Below are positions 1 to 8,670 of a DNA stretch of 64,000 bases, in pieces; the stretch's first letter is position 1, and every line of letters begins with the position of its first letter. Made by a program: the position numbers and the translations under genes. The DNA lies in NCBI RefSeq assembly GCF_026130605.1, contig NZ_JANFAU010000002.1:310001-374000 (forward strand). The letters run 5' to 3'. The DNA comes from Sphingomonas lycopersici. GTDB lineage: Bacteria > Pseudomonadota > Alphaproteobacteria > Sphingomonadales > Sphingomonadaceae. The notes under the pieces were generated by a model. It was not told the DNA's origin and made no database searches. It was given only the letters and a program-made list of their open reading frames with translations.

Positions 1-837
1 GCATCCAACTCGCCGGTTTCGGCGATCGGCATCCTGTCGATCATCGCCGCCTCGCTGCTGCTCGTCGCCTTGTTCGGGCGCGGCACCCCGCCCGATACCG
101 CGCAGGCGCTGATCGCTTATGCGCTGATCGTCACCGGGATCGTGTTCGGCGTGGCGACGATCTCCAACGACAATCTCCAGGATCTCAAGACCGGCCAGCT
201 CGTCGGCGCGACGCCGTGGAAGCAGCAGGTCGCGCTCGTCATCGGCGTCTGCTTCGGCGCGCTGGTGGTTCCGATCGTGCTCGATCTGCTCAACACCGCC
301 TTCGGCTTTGCGGGCGCGCCGGGCGCCGGGCCGCAGGCACTCGCCGCGCCGCAGGCCGGGTTGATCTCGGCGCTGGCGAAGGGCGTGCTCGGGGGCGACC
401 TCAACTGGCCGATGCTGCGCTGGGGCGCGCTCGCCGGAATCGGCTTCGTCATCCTCGACGAGGCGATGGGGCGGGCCAAGCTGCTCCGACTGCCGCCGCT
501 CGCGGTCGGGATCGGCATCTATCTGCCGATGGCGGTGATCCTGCCGGTGACGGTCGGCTCGTTGCTCGGCTGGACCTATGACCGCTGGTCGGACCGCCGC
601 ACCGATGCCGAGGGCGCCAAGCGGCTGGGGGTGCTCCTCGCGACCGGGATGATCGTCGGCGAGAGCCTGTTCGGGGTGGCCTTTGCCGGCATCGTCGCGG
701 CGAGCGGCAGCGATTCGCCGCTGGCGGTGGTCGGCAACGGCTTCGCGCCGATCGCACTGGTCGGCGGAACGATCCTGTTCATCGCGCTGACCTGGTGGCT
801 CTACCGCTGGACGCGCACGCTGGTGACGCGCGGCTGA
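1..837 (+). CDS. OPT family oligopeptide transporter, C-terminal part (cut by window edge)
   Basis: The reading frame is open from base 1, so the gene starts before the window; the visible 278 codons are its C-terminus. The protein is highly hydrophobic with about seven membrane segments. The stretch NDNLQDLKTGQLVGATPWKQQ is characteristic of OPT-family transporters, inner-membrane carriers of oligopeptides or metal-chelate compounds. A Pro/Leu-rich helix (PLAVGIGIYLPM) and the closing helix before a short basic tail (YRWTRTLVTRG) also fit. The substrate cannot be told from this part. It converges on the GH130 gene across a strong hairpin. The family call is firm; the specificity is open. Confidence 0.85.
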   Translation, partial: ASNSPVSAIGILSIIAASLLLVALFGRGTPPDTAQALIAYALIVTGIVFGVATISNDNLQDLKTGQLVGATPWKQQVALVIGVCFGALVVPIVLDLLNTAFGFAGAPGAGPQALAAPQAGLISALAKGVLGGDLNWPMLRWGALAGIGFVILDEAMGRAKLLRLPPLAVGIGIYLPMAVILPVTVGSLLGWTYDRWSDRRTDAEGAKRLGVLLATGMIVGESLFGVAFAGIVAASGSDSPLAVVGNGFAPIALVGGTILFIALTWWLYRWTRTLVTRG

Positions 838-853
838 CAAGCCCCTCTTTCTT

Positions 854-880
854 CTCCCCTCCCTTCACCAGGGAGGGGAG
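854..880. terminator. bidirectional terminator-like hairpin
   Basis: A perfect 10-bp inverted repeat (CTCCCCTCCC at 854-863 and its complement at 871-880) with a 7-nt loop lies between the convergent OPT and GH130 genes. It is followed by GTTAAGG rather than a clean T-run. Its position makes a shared terminator likely. Confidence 0.6.
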
Positions 881-896
881 TTAAGGGGGACGAAGA

Positions 897-2177
897 TCAC
901 ATCAGCGCCAGCAGATCCTTGATCCCGACGAAGGCGAAGCCGACCGAGCTGTCGGCGATGCCATAAGGCATGAACAGCATGTCGCCGTGCTTCATCGCCC
1001 CGCAGGTATAGACGACATTGGGCACATAGCCCTCGCGATCCTGATCCGCCGCGGCGAGGATCGGCTCCTGCGTGCGCCCCAGCACCTTGCCCGGATCGTT
1101 CTTGTCGAGCAGTGCCGCGCCGATCGAATATTTGCGCATCGCGCCGACCCCGTGGGTCAACAGCAGCCAGCCCTCGTCGAGCTCGATCGGCGCGCCGCAA
1201 TTGCCGATCTGAACGAATTCCCACGGATGTTCCGGCTTGAGGATCAGATCGCCGTCGTCCCAATGCGTCAGGTCATTCGTCTTGAGCAGGTAGAGATTTT
1301 CCCCGTCCTGCCGCCCGATCGCCATATAGGTGCCGTCGACCTTGCGCGGGAACAGCGCGATCCCCTTGTTGCGCGCGGCGGTTCCGGTCATCGGCACGAG
1401 GTCGAACGCCCGGAAATCCCTGGTCCGCATCAATTCGGACTGGATGCGCGAACCGTTATAGGCGGTATAGGTCCCCAGCCATTCCACGTCGCCGTCGTCG
1501 TGGGTGAACTGGACGAGCCGCAGATCCTCCAGCCCCTTCGATTGCTCGTCGGTGATCGGAAAGATCACCGTCCCCGACAGGGTCGAATCGCGGTGGCGAT
1601 GCACGCGCACCGCGCCGGTGGGCGGATGCTCCTCGTCCATATTCTTGGCATCGGCGGCGGTGGCGAAGGGCGGCTCGGGGGCGAGCTTGAGTTCGCGCCG
1701 CGCGGTGATGATGCCCTCGCGAAACGCGATCGAGGAGATATGCCCCTCCCCCACCGCGCGCAGCGACATCACGATGCGCTGCGATCCCTTGGGCATCCCC
1801 GACTGATCGTGATGCGCCACCACGCTGGGGTTCATCAGCGCCGCGGCGGCATAACTGTATTCCAGGCAGAAATAGGCGCCGATCAGCTGGCGCTTCACAT
1901 CGCCGATCTTGCCGCTGTCGAGATCGTGCTGCGCCGCGATCTGGTCGTAGCGCGCCATGAACACACGCCGCGTCTGCCAGTGCCGCGCCTCGAAATCCTT
2001 GAGCACCGCCTCGAGCTGTTCGCTGGCCTCGTCCTCGGTCATTTCGAGCACGACGCCGATCAGCCGCTGCGAGCGGCTGATCCCCGAGCCGTTCGATTGC
2101 CAGCCGAGATGGAACGGCCGCACCACGACGCGCGATGGGTCGGCGTGCAGCCGCAACCGGTGGTTGAAAATCTCCAA
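897..2177 (-). CDS. GH130-family glycosidase/phosphorylase
   Basis: This looks like a five-bladed beta-propeller enzyme of family GH130, which phosphorolyses or hydrolyses beta-mannosides. Supporting segments are LGTYTAYNG, the ARNKGIALFPRKVDGTYMAIGRQDGENLYLL strand pair (as separate blades), GAPIELDEGWLLLTHGVG, and YSIGAALLDKNDPGKVLGR near the C-terminus. The start is uncertain. The frame is open to a GTG at 2258 that overlaps the upstream glycosyltransferase, but similarity to relatives begins at LEIFNHRLRLHADPSRVVVRPF, where a TTG at 2177 follows a purine-rich GGCGAGGCGAG; I chose that (426 aa). It follows the GT4 gene directly and is surely co-transcribed. The pairing suggests synthesis and trimming of a mannose-containing glycan. 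The exact substrate is inferred. Confidence 0.8.
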   Translation of the reverse strand: MEIFNHRLRLHADPSRVVVRPFHLGWQSNGSGISRSQRLIGVVLEMTEDEASEQLEAVLKDFEARHWQTRRVFMARYDQIAAQHDLDSGKIGDVKRQLIGAYFCLEYSYAAAALMNPSVVAHHDQSGMPKGSQRIVMSLRAVGEGHISSIAFREGIITARRELKLAPEPPFATAADAKNMDEEHPPTGAVRVHRHRDSTLSGTVIFPITDEQSKGLEDLRLVQFTHDDGDVEWLGTYTAYNGSRIQSELMRTRDFRAFDLVPMTGTAARNKGIALFPRKVDGTYMAIGRQDGENLYLLKTNDLTHWDDGDLILKPEHPWEFVQIGNCGAPIELDEGWLLLTHGVGAMRKYSIGAALLDKNDPGKVLGRTQEPILAAADQDREGYVPNVVYTCGAMKHGDMLFMPYGIADSSVGFAFVGIKDLLALM

Positions 2178-2220
2178 AACTCGCCTCGCCGTATCGCCTT
2201 GCCGATGCGGCGCCCGCCCG

Positions 2221-4506
2221 TCAGGCGACCGCGCGTCTTTGCCCTGCCACGCCGGCACCCGTTTTTGAAAGCCTTGAAATCGCGCAAGAGGCCAATTGCA
2301 GCGCGAGAATCGATTCGGCGCCCTGATTGCGGTTGAGCCCGGTCGGCATCAGCCCGTCGAAACAGCCGCCATCGGCCGCAGTCGCCAAAGGCAGGTCGAG
2401 GTCGTTCCCGCCGAGGAACCAGCGATAGGCGCGGTTGGCCTCGTCGATCCATTTGGTCTCGCCGGTCGCGGCAAAGGCCGCGCTGCACGCATCGATCGTC
2501 GCCTGCGCCTCCAGCGGCTGCTGATCGAACGGCAGCGGCTCGGCATAGACGCGGCCGAAGCTTTCGGTGCCGACCGCGCGGAAATGCCCGCCCGGCGCGG
2601 TCTGCCGCGCGACGATCCAGTCGAGCGTCTCGATCCCGCATGCCACCAGATCGTCGCGCCGCAATGCCAGGCCCGCGCGGATCATCGCCTCGGGCAATCG
2701 CGCATTGTCATAAGCGAGCACGATCTCGAACCATTGCCAGTCGGGCCGGCTGGCGTGATCGAGCAATGACAGATGCTCGTCGGGAAACCGCTCCAGGATC
2801 GCGCGCGCGAGCGGGTGCCCCGGGGACGCTTCGATCATCGCCGCCGCCCCGAGCATCGCAAAGGCCTGCGCGCGCACGCTGCCGAGTTCGAGCCCGAGAC
2901 TGGCGGTGTCGCCGAACAGCGCGGTCGCCCAATCGCGATGCTTATGTTCCCGCGCATCGCGCGCGGTGACCCCGAGCGCCCAGAGCGTCCGGCCGTTCGA
3001 ATCGTCCGACCCTTCCTCTTCGCACCACGTCCGGTCGTAGTTCATGAAATTGCGGAAGCGGCGCTTTTCCGGGTTCCACGCATATTGGACGAACGACGCA
3101 TAGACCGTCATCCACTTGTCGCGCCGCACCGGATCGAGCGGCTCGATTGCGCTCATCAGCATCAGCGCGCGCGCATTGTCGTCGATGCAATAGCCGTGGC
3201 GGCGATCGGGGACCGAGTAGATCGCATGCTGATACATCCCGGTCCGGTCGCTCATCCGCTCGACCGCGGCGAGATCGGGCGCGAGCGGCGCCGCCTGCGC
3301 GGCGCCTTTGGTCAGCCGCTTAGGGCGCGCGGAGATCACCGTCTCGATCTCGCTCATCGCGCGCTCGGCGAGCCGCGGCCAGATCATCGTCCGCCCGCGC
3401 GCATAGGCCCGCGCGGAAAGCTCGGTCCGCGCCTCCTCGCTGTCGAGCAGGCGATTGATCTCGCGGGCGAAACCGGCCGAATCGCGGAAATCGACCAGCA
3501 CGCCGTGCCCATCCGCCAATATCTCGGTCGCATGCGCATAAGGGGTGGAGATCACCGGCTTGCCCACGCCGACGGCATAGCTCAGCGTTCCGCTCGTGAT
3601 CTGCGTCGGATTGAGATAGGGCGTGACGTAAAGGTCCGCCGCCTGCAGATAATCGATCAATTCGTCATGCTCGACGAAAGCGTCGATGAACGACACGCGG
3701 TTCGCCACGCCCTTTTCCCGCGCCAGTTCCTGCAACCGCTCGCGATAGGATTCGCCCTCGCGCGCGACGAGATTGGGGTGGGTCGCGCCGAGCACGACAT
3801 AGAGCGCGTCGGGATGCCGCGCGATCACCTCGGGCATCGCGCCGATCACCGTCTCGATCCCCTTGCCGGGGGCGAGCAGCCCGAAGGTGAGAATCACCTT
3901 GCGCCCCACCCAGCCGAAACGCGGCTTGAACTGCGCCGGATCGGTGAGCTCACGGTCTGGCACGCCGTGCGGGATCGTGATGATCGTCCGCGGATCGGCG
4001 CCATAGACGCGCCGCAGGATTTCCTGCCCGCGCGCCGCCATCACGATCACGCGCTGCGCACGGCGCAACAGCCCTTCCATCACCGCACGCTGATGCGCAT
4101 CGGGGTTTTCGAGCACGGTGTGGAGCGTCACGATCAGCGGCAGCGTCGTGCGATCGAGCAGCGAAAGGATATATTCGCCCGCCGCGCCGCCGAAGATGCC
4201 ATATTCGTGCTGGAGCCAGATCGCCTGCGCGCCCGATGCCTCGATCCGCCGCGCCGCATCGATATAAGCGGCGCGATCCTGCTCGGGGATCGCCGCGGTG
4301 ACCTCGGGGGGATAGTCGTAGCTCCCCGGGTGATCGTCCATCGCATAGACGTCGATCCTGACCCCGGGAAAACTGCTGCCGAGCGCACGGAATGTATCGG
4401 TGGTATAAGTTGCCAACCCACATTTGCGCGGCAGAAAATTACCAATCAACGCAATATGTTTGACGCTACCGCGACCCACGGTCGCGCCTCGAGTTTCTCC
4501 TGCCAT
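2221..4506 (-). CDS. GT4 glycosyltransferase fused to an alpha/alpha-toroid domain
   Basis: This 761-aa protein has two domains. Residues about 15-400 form a GT-B fold glycosyltransferase of family 4: an N-terminal GNFLPRKCGLATYT loop, IPHGVPD, LTFGLLAPGKGIE, and a donor-binding TPYAHATEILADGHGVLVD segment. Residues about 415-750 resemble a six-hairpin glycosidase-like toroid (HGYCIDDNARALMLM, then several Trp-rich helices). I start at ATG 4506, preceded by GAAGGCGAGG; the frame opens further upstream but without a ribosome-binding site. The GH130 gene follows with a start at or just inside its end. Known relatives also combine a GT4 and a toroid domain, and a cytoplasmic or membrane-surface role in glycan assembly is likely. 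Acceptor and sugar are unknown. Confidence 0.82.
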   Translation of the reverse strand: MAGETRGATVGRGSVKHIALIGNFLPRKCGLATYTTDTFRALGSSFPGVRIDVYAMDDHPGSYDYPPEVTAAIPEQDRAAYIDAARRIEASGAQAIWLQHEYGIFGGAAGEYILSLLDRTTLPLIVTLHTVLENPDAHQRAVMEGLLRRAQRVIVMAARGQEILRRVYGADPRTIITIPHGVPDRELTDPAQFKPRFGWVGRKVILTFGLLAPGKGIETVIGAMPEVIARHPDALYVVLGATHPNLVAREGESYRERLQELAREKGVANRVSFIDAFVEHDELIDYLQAADLYVTPYLNPTQITSGTLSYAVGVGKPVISTPYAHATEILADGHGVLVDFRDSAGFAREINRLLDSEEARTELSARAYARGRTMIWPRLAERAMSEIETVISARPKRLTKGAAQAAPLAPDLAAVERMSDRTGMYQHAIYSVPDRRHGYCIDDNARALMLMSAIEPLDPVRRDKWMTVYASFVQYAWNPEKRRFRNFMNYDRTWCEEEGSDDSNGRTLWALGVTARDAREHKHRDWATALFGDTASLGLELGSVRAQAFAMLGAAAMIEASPGHPLARAILERFPDEHLSLLDHASRPDWQWFEIVLAYDNARLPEAMIRAGLALRRDDLVACGIETLDWIVARQTAPGGHFRAVGTESFGRVYAEPLPFDQQPLEAQATIDACSAAFAATGETKWIDEANRAYRWFLGGNDLDLPLATAADGGCFDGLMPTGLNRNQGAESILALQLASCAISRLSKTGAGVAGQRRAVA

Positions 4507-4629
4507 TGCCTCGCCTTCGCTATCGCACGTTGCGGGCCGTTCACCCGCTGGACAGGATTGAAACAGGCGAGACGGATGTTGGTTGCAAAATTTGTGCAAC
4601 GCAATATCGGCCGACTCGGCCGATCGCGA

Positions 4630-5073
4630 TCAGCCGCGCCCGCGATAAGGCGGAACACCCTGATCGGGCACCCACAATTCGGCCGGCGGCGCGCCCGTCT
4701 GCCAGAAAACGTCGATCGGGATGCCCCCGCGCGGATACCAATAGCCCCCGATCCGCAGCCACACCGGCTTCATCTCCTTCGCCAGCCGCTCGCCGATCCC
4801 GACGGTACAATCCTCGTGGAAGGCGGCGTGGTTGCGGAACGAGCCGAGGAACAGCTTGAGCGACTTGGATTCGACGATCGTCTCGCCGGGGACATAATCG
4901 ATCACCAGATGCGCGAAATCGGGCTGGCCGGTCACCGGGCAGAGCGAGGTGAATTCGGGCGCGACGAAGCGCACCGCATAGAGGCGCCCCACGCGCGGGT
5001 TGGGAACGTAATCGAGCGTCGCCTCGTCCGGGGACGCGGGAAGCGTGCTGGCCTTGCCGAGATGCAGTGTCAT
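4630..5073 (-). CDS. queF: NADPH-dependent 7-cyano-7-deazaguanine reductase QueF
   Basis: QueF reduces preQ0 to preQ1 in queuosine tRNA modification. The 147-aa length matches the short unimodular (YkvM-like) class. The catalytic cysteine lies in [12 protein letters not shown], whose Asp is the usual proton donor, and the NADPH-binding ESKSLKLFL motif follows; FRNHAAFHE and [10 protein letters not shown] are further conserved blocks. It sits 123 bp upstream of the glycosyltransferase gene on the same strand and has no other queuosine gene beside it in this window. The call is secure. Confidence 0.95.
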   Translation of the reverse strand: MTLHLGKASTLPASPDEATLDYVPNPRVGRLYAVRFVAPEFTSLCPVTGQPDFAHLVIDYVPGETIVESKSLKLFLGSFRNHAAFHEDCTVGIGERLAKEMKPVWLRIGGYWYPRGGIPIDVFWQTGAPPAELWVPDQGVPPYRGRG

Positions 5074-5127
5074 GCCGCGCGAGATAGGCGCGGATCGGGC
5101 GCGGCGCCACTCCCCCTTCCCTCGTCA

Positions 5128-5145
5128 TTCCCGCGAAGGCGGGAA
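5128..5145. repeat. short palindromic intergenic repeat (CCCGC/GCGGG family)
   Basis: TTCCCGC, a GAAG loop, and GCGGGAA form a 7-bp hairpin in the spacer between the DUF6491-like gene and queF. The same core recurs at 11538-11635, 19533-19560 and 42472-42491, so it belongs to a dispersed REP-like family of this genome. Confidence 0.7.
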
Positions 5146-5158
5146 GTTGGGCGTGAGT

Positions 5159-5521
5159 TCAACGCTTCTTCGCCTTCTTCGGCGGCGCGCCCTTGACCAG
5201 CGAGCTGAGCTGGCAGCGCTGCCCACGGACGATCAGCGTGGCATAGCGATCGAGCGTGTCGGTGCCGCGCGTCTCGACCCCGATCCGCTCGGCGAAGGGC
5301 AAATCGGTGCACGGCCCCATCAATTGCGCGTGATACCAGTCGAAGCCGTTGACCTGCAGATAGACCGCGTCGCGCCCGTCCGCGCGGAAATCGGTGATAT
5401 TGCGGTTGGCGAAGGGGACGCTGACCTCCTTCGCATCATTGCCGTGCTTGACTTCGCCGGCCTGCGCCGTCGCCGCCAGCCCGATGATGGCGACCGCAGC
5501 CAAGATGCCCGATTTGACCAT
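5159..5521 (-). CDS. small secreted protein, DUF6491-like
   Basis: This 120-aa protein starts with a clear Sec signal peptide (MVKSGILAAVAIIGLAATAQA, cut after AQA), so it is periplasmic or exported. The mature part has the pattern VPFANRNITDFRADGRDAVYLQV, WYHAQLMGPCTDLPFAERIG and IVRGQRCQLSSL. Two cysteines are placed to form a disulfide, and the tail is Lys-rich. The pattern matches what I know of DUF6491, a family of unknown function. It is divergent from sseA with a 94-bp promoter spacer between them. No enzymatic motif is visible. Confidence 0.75.
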   Translation of the reverse strand: MVKSGILAAVAIIGLAATAQAGEVKHGNDAKEVSVPFANRNITDFRADGRDAVYLQVNGFDWYHAQLMGPCTDLPFAERIGVETRGTDTLDRYATLIVRGQRCQLSSLVKGAPPKKAKKR

Positions 5522-5615
5522 GATGCTCGCTCCATTCTGCGGGAATGATCATCGCTTACAGGTCGTTTACCGCGGCTGAATTGCGTGCGCGCCGCGTCGC
5601 GCTAAGGAAGCGGAC

Positions 5616-6452
5616 ATGGAATCGCTCGTCTCCACCGAATGGCTCGCCGGTGCGCTCGGCGCCCCCGATCTGCGTATCGCCGATTGTTCCTGGTTCCTCC
5701 CCGGCGAGGGGCGCGACGGCGCGGCCGATTATCGCGCGGCGCATATCCCCGGCGCGGTGTTCCTCGACCTCGCCGATATCGTCGATAGCGCGCATCCCGC
5801 GCCGATGATGCTCCCGCCGCCCGAGAAATTCGCCAGCCGGATGGCGAAGCTCGGGATCGGCGACGGGGTGCGCATCGTGCTCTATGACGATTCGCCGCAT
5901 CGCACCGCGGCACGCGCGTGGATGATGATGCGCAGCTTCGGGGTGCCCGATGTCGCGATCCTCGACGGCGGGCTCGGCAAATGGCGTGCCGAGGGCCGCC
6001 CGCTTTCCGCCGAGACGGTGACGCCGCGCGCGCGCCATATGACCCCGCGCGCGACCGGCATCGGGGTGCGCGATATCGCCGCGATGCGCGAAAACCTCTC
6101 CTCCCGCGCCGCGCAGGTGGTCGACGCTCGCTCGCCCGCGCGCTTCGCCGGCGAGGAGCCCGAGCCGCGCCCCGGGGTTGTGCCCGGGCATATCCCGGGA
6201 TCGGTCAACATCCATTATGCGCGATTCTTCAACGCCGACGGTACGTGGCGGTCGCCCGCCGAGCTGGCGGCATTATTCGCGGAGAGCGGCATCGACCCGG
6301 CGCGCCCGCTGATCGCGACCTGCGGCTCGGGGGTCACCGCCTCGATCGTCGCCTTCGCCGCGCATCTGCTCGGGCATGACGCGGCGGTCTACGACGGCAG
6401 CTGGGCCGAATGGGGCGCCACCCCCGATGCGCCGAAGGAGACCGGCCGGTGA
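5616..6452 (+). CDS. sseA: 3-mercaptopyruvate sulfurtransferase
   Basis: This is a tandem rhodanese protein of 278 aa. The inactive N-terminal domain carries DYRAAHIPGAVFLDL, and the catalytic C-terminal domain carries PGHIPGSVNIHY and the active-site loop CGSGVTA with Cys236. The CGSGVT loop is typical of mercaptopyruvate sulfurtransferases rather than thiosulfate sulfurtransferases (CRxGxxR). It transfers sulfur from 3-mercaptopyruvate to a thiol acceptor or cyanide, in the cytoplasm. Its stop codon overlaps the GTG start of metC, giving translational coupling in a cysteine/sulfur operon. Confidence 0.93.
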   Translation: MESLVSTEWLAGALGAPDLRIADCSWFLPGEGRDGAADYRAAHIPGAVFLDLADIVDSAHPAPMMLPPPEKFASRMAKLGIGDGVRIVLYDDSPHRTAARAWMMMRSFGVPDVAILDGGLGKWRAEGRPLSAETVTPRARHMTPRATGIGVRDIAAMRENLSSRAAQVVDARSPARFAGEEPEPRPGVVPGHIPGSVNIHYARFFNADGTWRSPAELAALFAESGIDPARPLIATCGSGVTASIVAFAAHLLGHDAAVYDGSWAEWGATPDAPKETGR

Positions 6453-7645
6453 GCGACGGACACGACAAGATCGGCGACGCCACCCGCGTCGTTGCGGCCG
6501 GGCGCCGCGCCGAATGGACCGCGGGGGTGGTCAACACCCCGGTCTGGCGCGCCTCGACGATCCTTTACGACAATGTCGCCGAATTGCGCGCACGCGCCGG
6601 GCGCGACACCCACCACCGGCTGTTCTACGGCCGCCGCGGCACCCCGACGCAATGGAGCCTCGCCGACGCGCTGACCGAGCTCGAACCGGGGGCGGAGGCG
6701 ACCTTCCTCTATCCTTCCGGGGTCGCGGCGATCGCCGCCGCGCTGCTCAGCATACTCTCGCCGGGGGACGAATTGCTGCTGGTCGATTCGACCTATGACC
6801 CGACCCGCAGTCTCGCCAACGGGCTGTTGAAGCGGCTGGGGATCACGACGCGCTATTACGATCCGCTGATCGGCGCCGGAATCGCCGATCTGATCGGCGA
6901 GCGGACCAAGGCGATCTTCATGGAAAGCCCCGGCAGCCTCACCTTCGAGGTGCAGGACGTGCCCGCGATCGTCGCGGCGGCGAAGGCGCACGGCGTGGTG
7001 ACGCTGCTCGACAATACCTGGGCCACCCCGCTCAACTTCCGCGCGATCGAGCGCGGAGTGGATTATACGATCCTCGCCTGCACCAAATATGTCGTCGGGC
7101 ATTCGGACGTCATGCTCGGGTCGGTGACCGCCGCCGCGGGGCGGTTCGCGAAATTGCGCGATACCAGCCACCAGCTCGGCCAGATCGCCAGCCCCGACGA
7201 TGCCTGGCTCGGCAGCCGCGGGCTGCGCACGATGCAGCTCCGGCTCGAACGCCACGAGCAGAGCGCGCTCGCGATCGCGCGCTGGCTGGAAACGCGGCCC
7301 GAGGTGGCGCGGGTGCTCCACCCGGCGCTTCCCTCCTGCCCCGGCCACGATCTGTTCGCGCGCGATTTCGCCGGGGCGAGCGGGCTGTTCTCGTTCGTCC
7401 TGCAAGGCGGCGGCGAGGCGGCACGCGCCGCGCTGATCGACGGGCTCGACCATTTCGGGATCGGCTATTCGTGGGGCGGCTTCGAATCGCTCGCGATTCC
7501 GGTCGATCCGGAGAAATACCGCACCGCGACCAAGCCCGATTTCGCCGGCCCGATCGTCCGGCTCCAGATCGGGCTGGAAGATGTGAACGACCTGATCGCC
7601 GATCTCGAACGCGGGCTGGCGCGGTTCAGCGCGGTGCGGGGTTAA
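6449..7645 (+). CDS. metC: cystathionine beta-lyase (PLP-dependent)
   Basis: This 398-aa member of the Cys/Met metabolism PLP family cleaves cystathionine to homocysteine, pyruvate and ammonia. The PLP lysine lies in the ACTKYVVGHSDVMLG motif, whose TKY(I/V)VGHSD form is the MetC type. Other conserved parts are the N-terminal VNTPVWRASTILYDN, YGRRGTPTQWSL, and YSWGGFESL near the end. The GTG at 6449 overlaps the sseA stop as GTGA and gives the usual length; the frame is open further upstream but inside sseA. Some relatives act as cysteine desulfhydrases, so side activities are possible. Confidence 0.92.
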   Translation: MSDGHDKIGDATRVVAAGRRAEWTAGVVNTPVWRASTILYDNVAELRARAGRDTHHRLFYGRRGTPTQWSLADALTELEPGAEATFLYPSGVAAIAAALLSILSPGDELLLVDSTYDPTRSLANGLLKRLGITTRYYDPLIGAGIADLIGERTKAIFMESPGSLTFEVQDVPAIVAAAKAHGVVTLLDNTWATPLNFRAIERGVDYTILACTKYVVGHSDVMLGSVTAAAGRFAKLRDTSHQLGQIASPDDAWLGSRGLRTMQLRLERHEQSALAIARWLETRPEVARVLHPALPSCPGHDLFARDFAGASGLFSFVLQGGGEAARAALIDGLDHFGIGYSWGGFESLAIPVDPEKYRTATKPDFAGPIVRLQIGLEDVNDLIADLERGLARFSAVRG

Positions 7646-7662
7646 GCGGGCAAACCCGCTCG

Positions 7663-7730
7663 CCCTGAGCTTGTCGAAGGGCTGCCCTTCTTCATCGGAA
7701 GAAAGTGCAGGGCTTCGACAGGCTCAGCCC
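7663..7730. repeat. inverted repeat pair of the CTTCGACAAGCTCAG family
   Basis: CCCTGAGCTTGTCGAAGGGC (7663-7682) and an imperfect complement GGGCTTCGACAGGCTCAGCCC-type arm (7710-7730) face each other across 27 bp, between convergent metC and the DUF3035 gene. This element is common in sphingomonad intergenic spaces. It may stabilise or terminate both transcripts. Confidence 0.75.
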
Positions 7731-7759
7731 GAACGGGGAAAGGTAACCGCGATCTAAGC

Positions 7760-8167
7760 TTACTTCGGGGTCGCGGCGCGGGCGTCCTGGCCGTCGCCTT
7801 CGGGCGCGGCGACGATATCGCGGGTCGTCTGGCCCTTTTCGACCACATTGGTCTTGGGATCGCCGACCGACGAGCGGATGCCGGGCGCGGCGTCGCCGGC
7901 TTGGCTCACCGCGGCGGCTTCGGCCGGGGCGCGCGGCGCGGTGCCGAACAGCGCTTCGAGCGTCTGCGCCTGCGTCGTGCTGTTGGCCTGCACCCGCGCC
8001 GCGCCCGGGGTCGGCGGGGTCAGCGCGAAATCGGGCGGGATCATCAGCGACGGCTGGCGCGCGACCGCGAACTCGTCGGGCCGCGCCCGATCGTAGCCGC
8101 GCTTGCCGCAACCGGCGAGCAAGGCGAGCGCGGCAATGCCGGCTCCGGCGACGACGATCTTACGCAT
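7760..8167 (-). CDS. DUF3035 lipoprotein
   Basis: This 135-aa protein has a lipoprotein signal peptide (MRKIVVAGAGIAALALLAGC) with lipobox LAGC, so it is anchored to a membrane facing the periplasm. The conserved segment DEFAVARQPSLMIPPDFALTPPTPG is the hallmark of DUF3035. The rest is Ala/Pro-rich and probably unstructured. The start codon lies at the lspA stop, in the ileS-lspA operon. DUF3035 proteins often follow lspA in alphaproteobacteria; function is unknown. The nearby lipoprotein signal peptidase presumably processes it along with all others. Confidence 0.88.
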   Translation of the reverse strand: MRKIVVAGAGIAALALLAGCGKRGYDRARPDEFAVARQPSLMIPPDFALTPPTPGAARVQANSTTQAQTLEALFGTAPRAPAEAAAVSQAGDAAPGIRSSVGDPKTNVVEKGQTTRDIVAAPEGDGQDARAATPK

Positions 8168-8670
8168 TATCGATTCTCCACAGGCTTGCCGGGCTTGTCG
8201 CGCATCAGGAGCGCACGCACCAGCAGGATCAGCACACCAATCGTAATCGCCGCATCGGCGACGTTAAAGACCAAAAACGGGCGCCATTCGCCGAAGTGCA
8301 GGTCGGCGAAGTCAACCACATAGCCGAAGCGCACGCGATCGAGGATATTGCCGATCGCCCCGCCGAGCACGAGCCCGAGCGCAACCTGATCGGCGCGGCT
8401 CTTCTCGCGCCACATCCACACCAGCACCGCCACCGCGATCGCCCCGGTCATCGCCACCAGCGCCCAGCGCCCGACCTCGCTCTCCGCGCGGAGCAGCCCG
8501 AGGCTGACCCCGACATTCTGGACGAAGCGCAGGTCGAAGATCGGCAGGATTTCGCGCACCGCGCCGAGATAATCGATCCCGAGCGGTCCGGTGACGATCC
8601 ACTTCACGAGCTGATCGACGAGGAACAGCGCCAAAGCCGTCGCCAGCCCGAGCTTGGGGAGCGCGCGCAT
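8167..8670 (-). CDS. lspA: lipoprotein signal peptidase II
   Basis: LspA removes signal peptides from prolipoproteins in the inner membrane. This 167-aa protein has four membrane helices and the two catalytic aspartates in GNILDRVRFGYVVDF and FNVADAAITIG. The N-terminal helix carries the conserved FLVDQLVKW. I start at the ATG at 8670, which overlaps the ileS stop (ATGA); an upstream extension would be out of keeping with family length. It lies between ileS and the DUF3035 lipoprotein gene, overlapping both at the junctions. Confidence 0.95.
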   Translation of the reverse strand: MRALPKLGLATALALFLVDQLVKWIVTGPLGIDYLGAVREILPIFDLRFVQNVGVSLGLLRAESEVGRWALVAMTGAIAVAVLVWMWREKSRADQVALGLVLGGAIGNILDRVRFGYVVDFADLHFGEWRPFLVFNVADAAITIGVLILLVRALLMRDKPGKPVENR

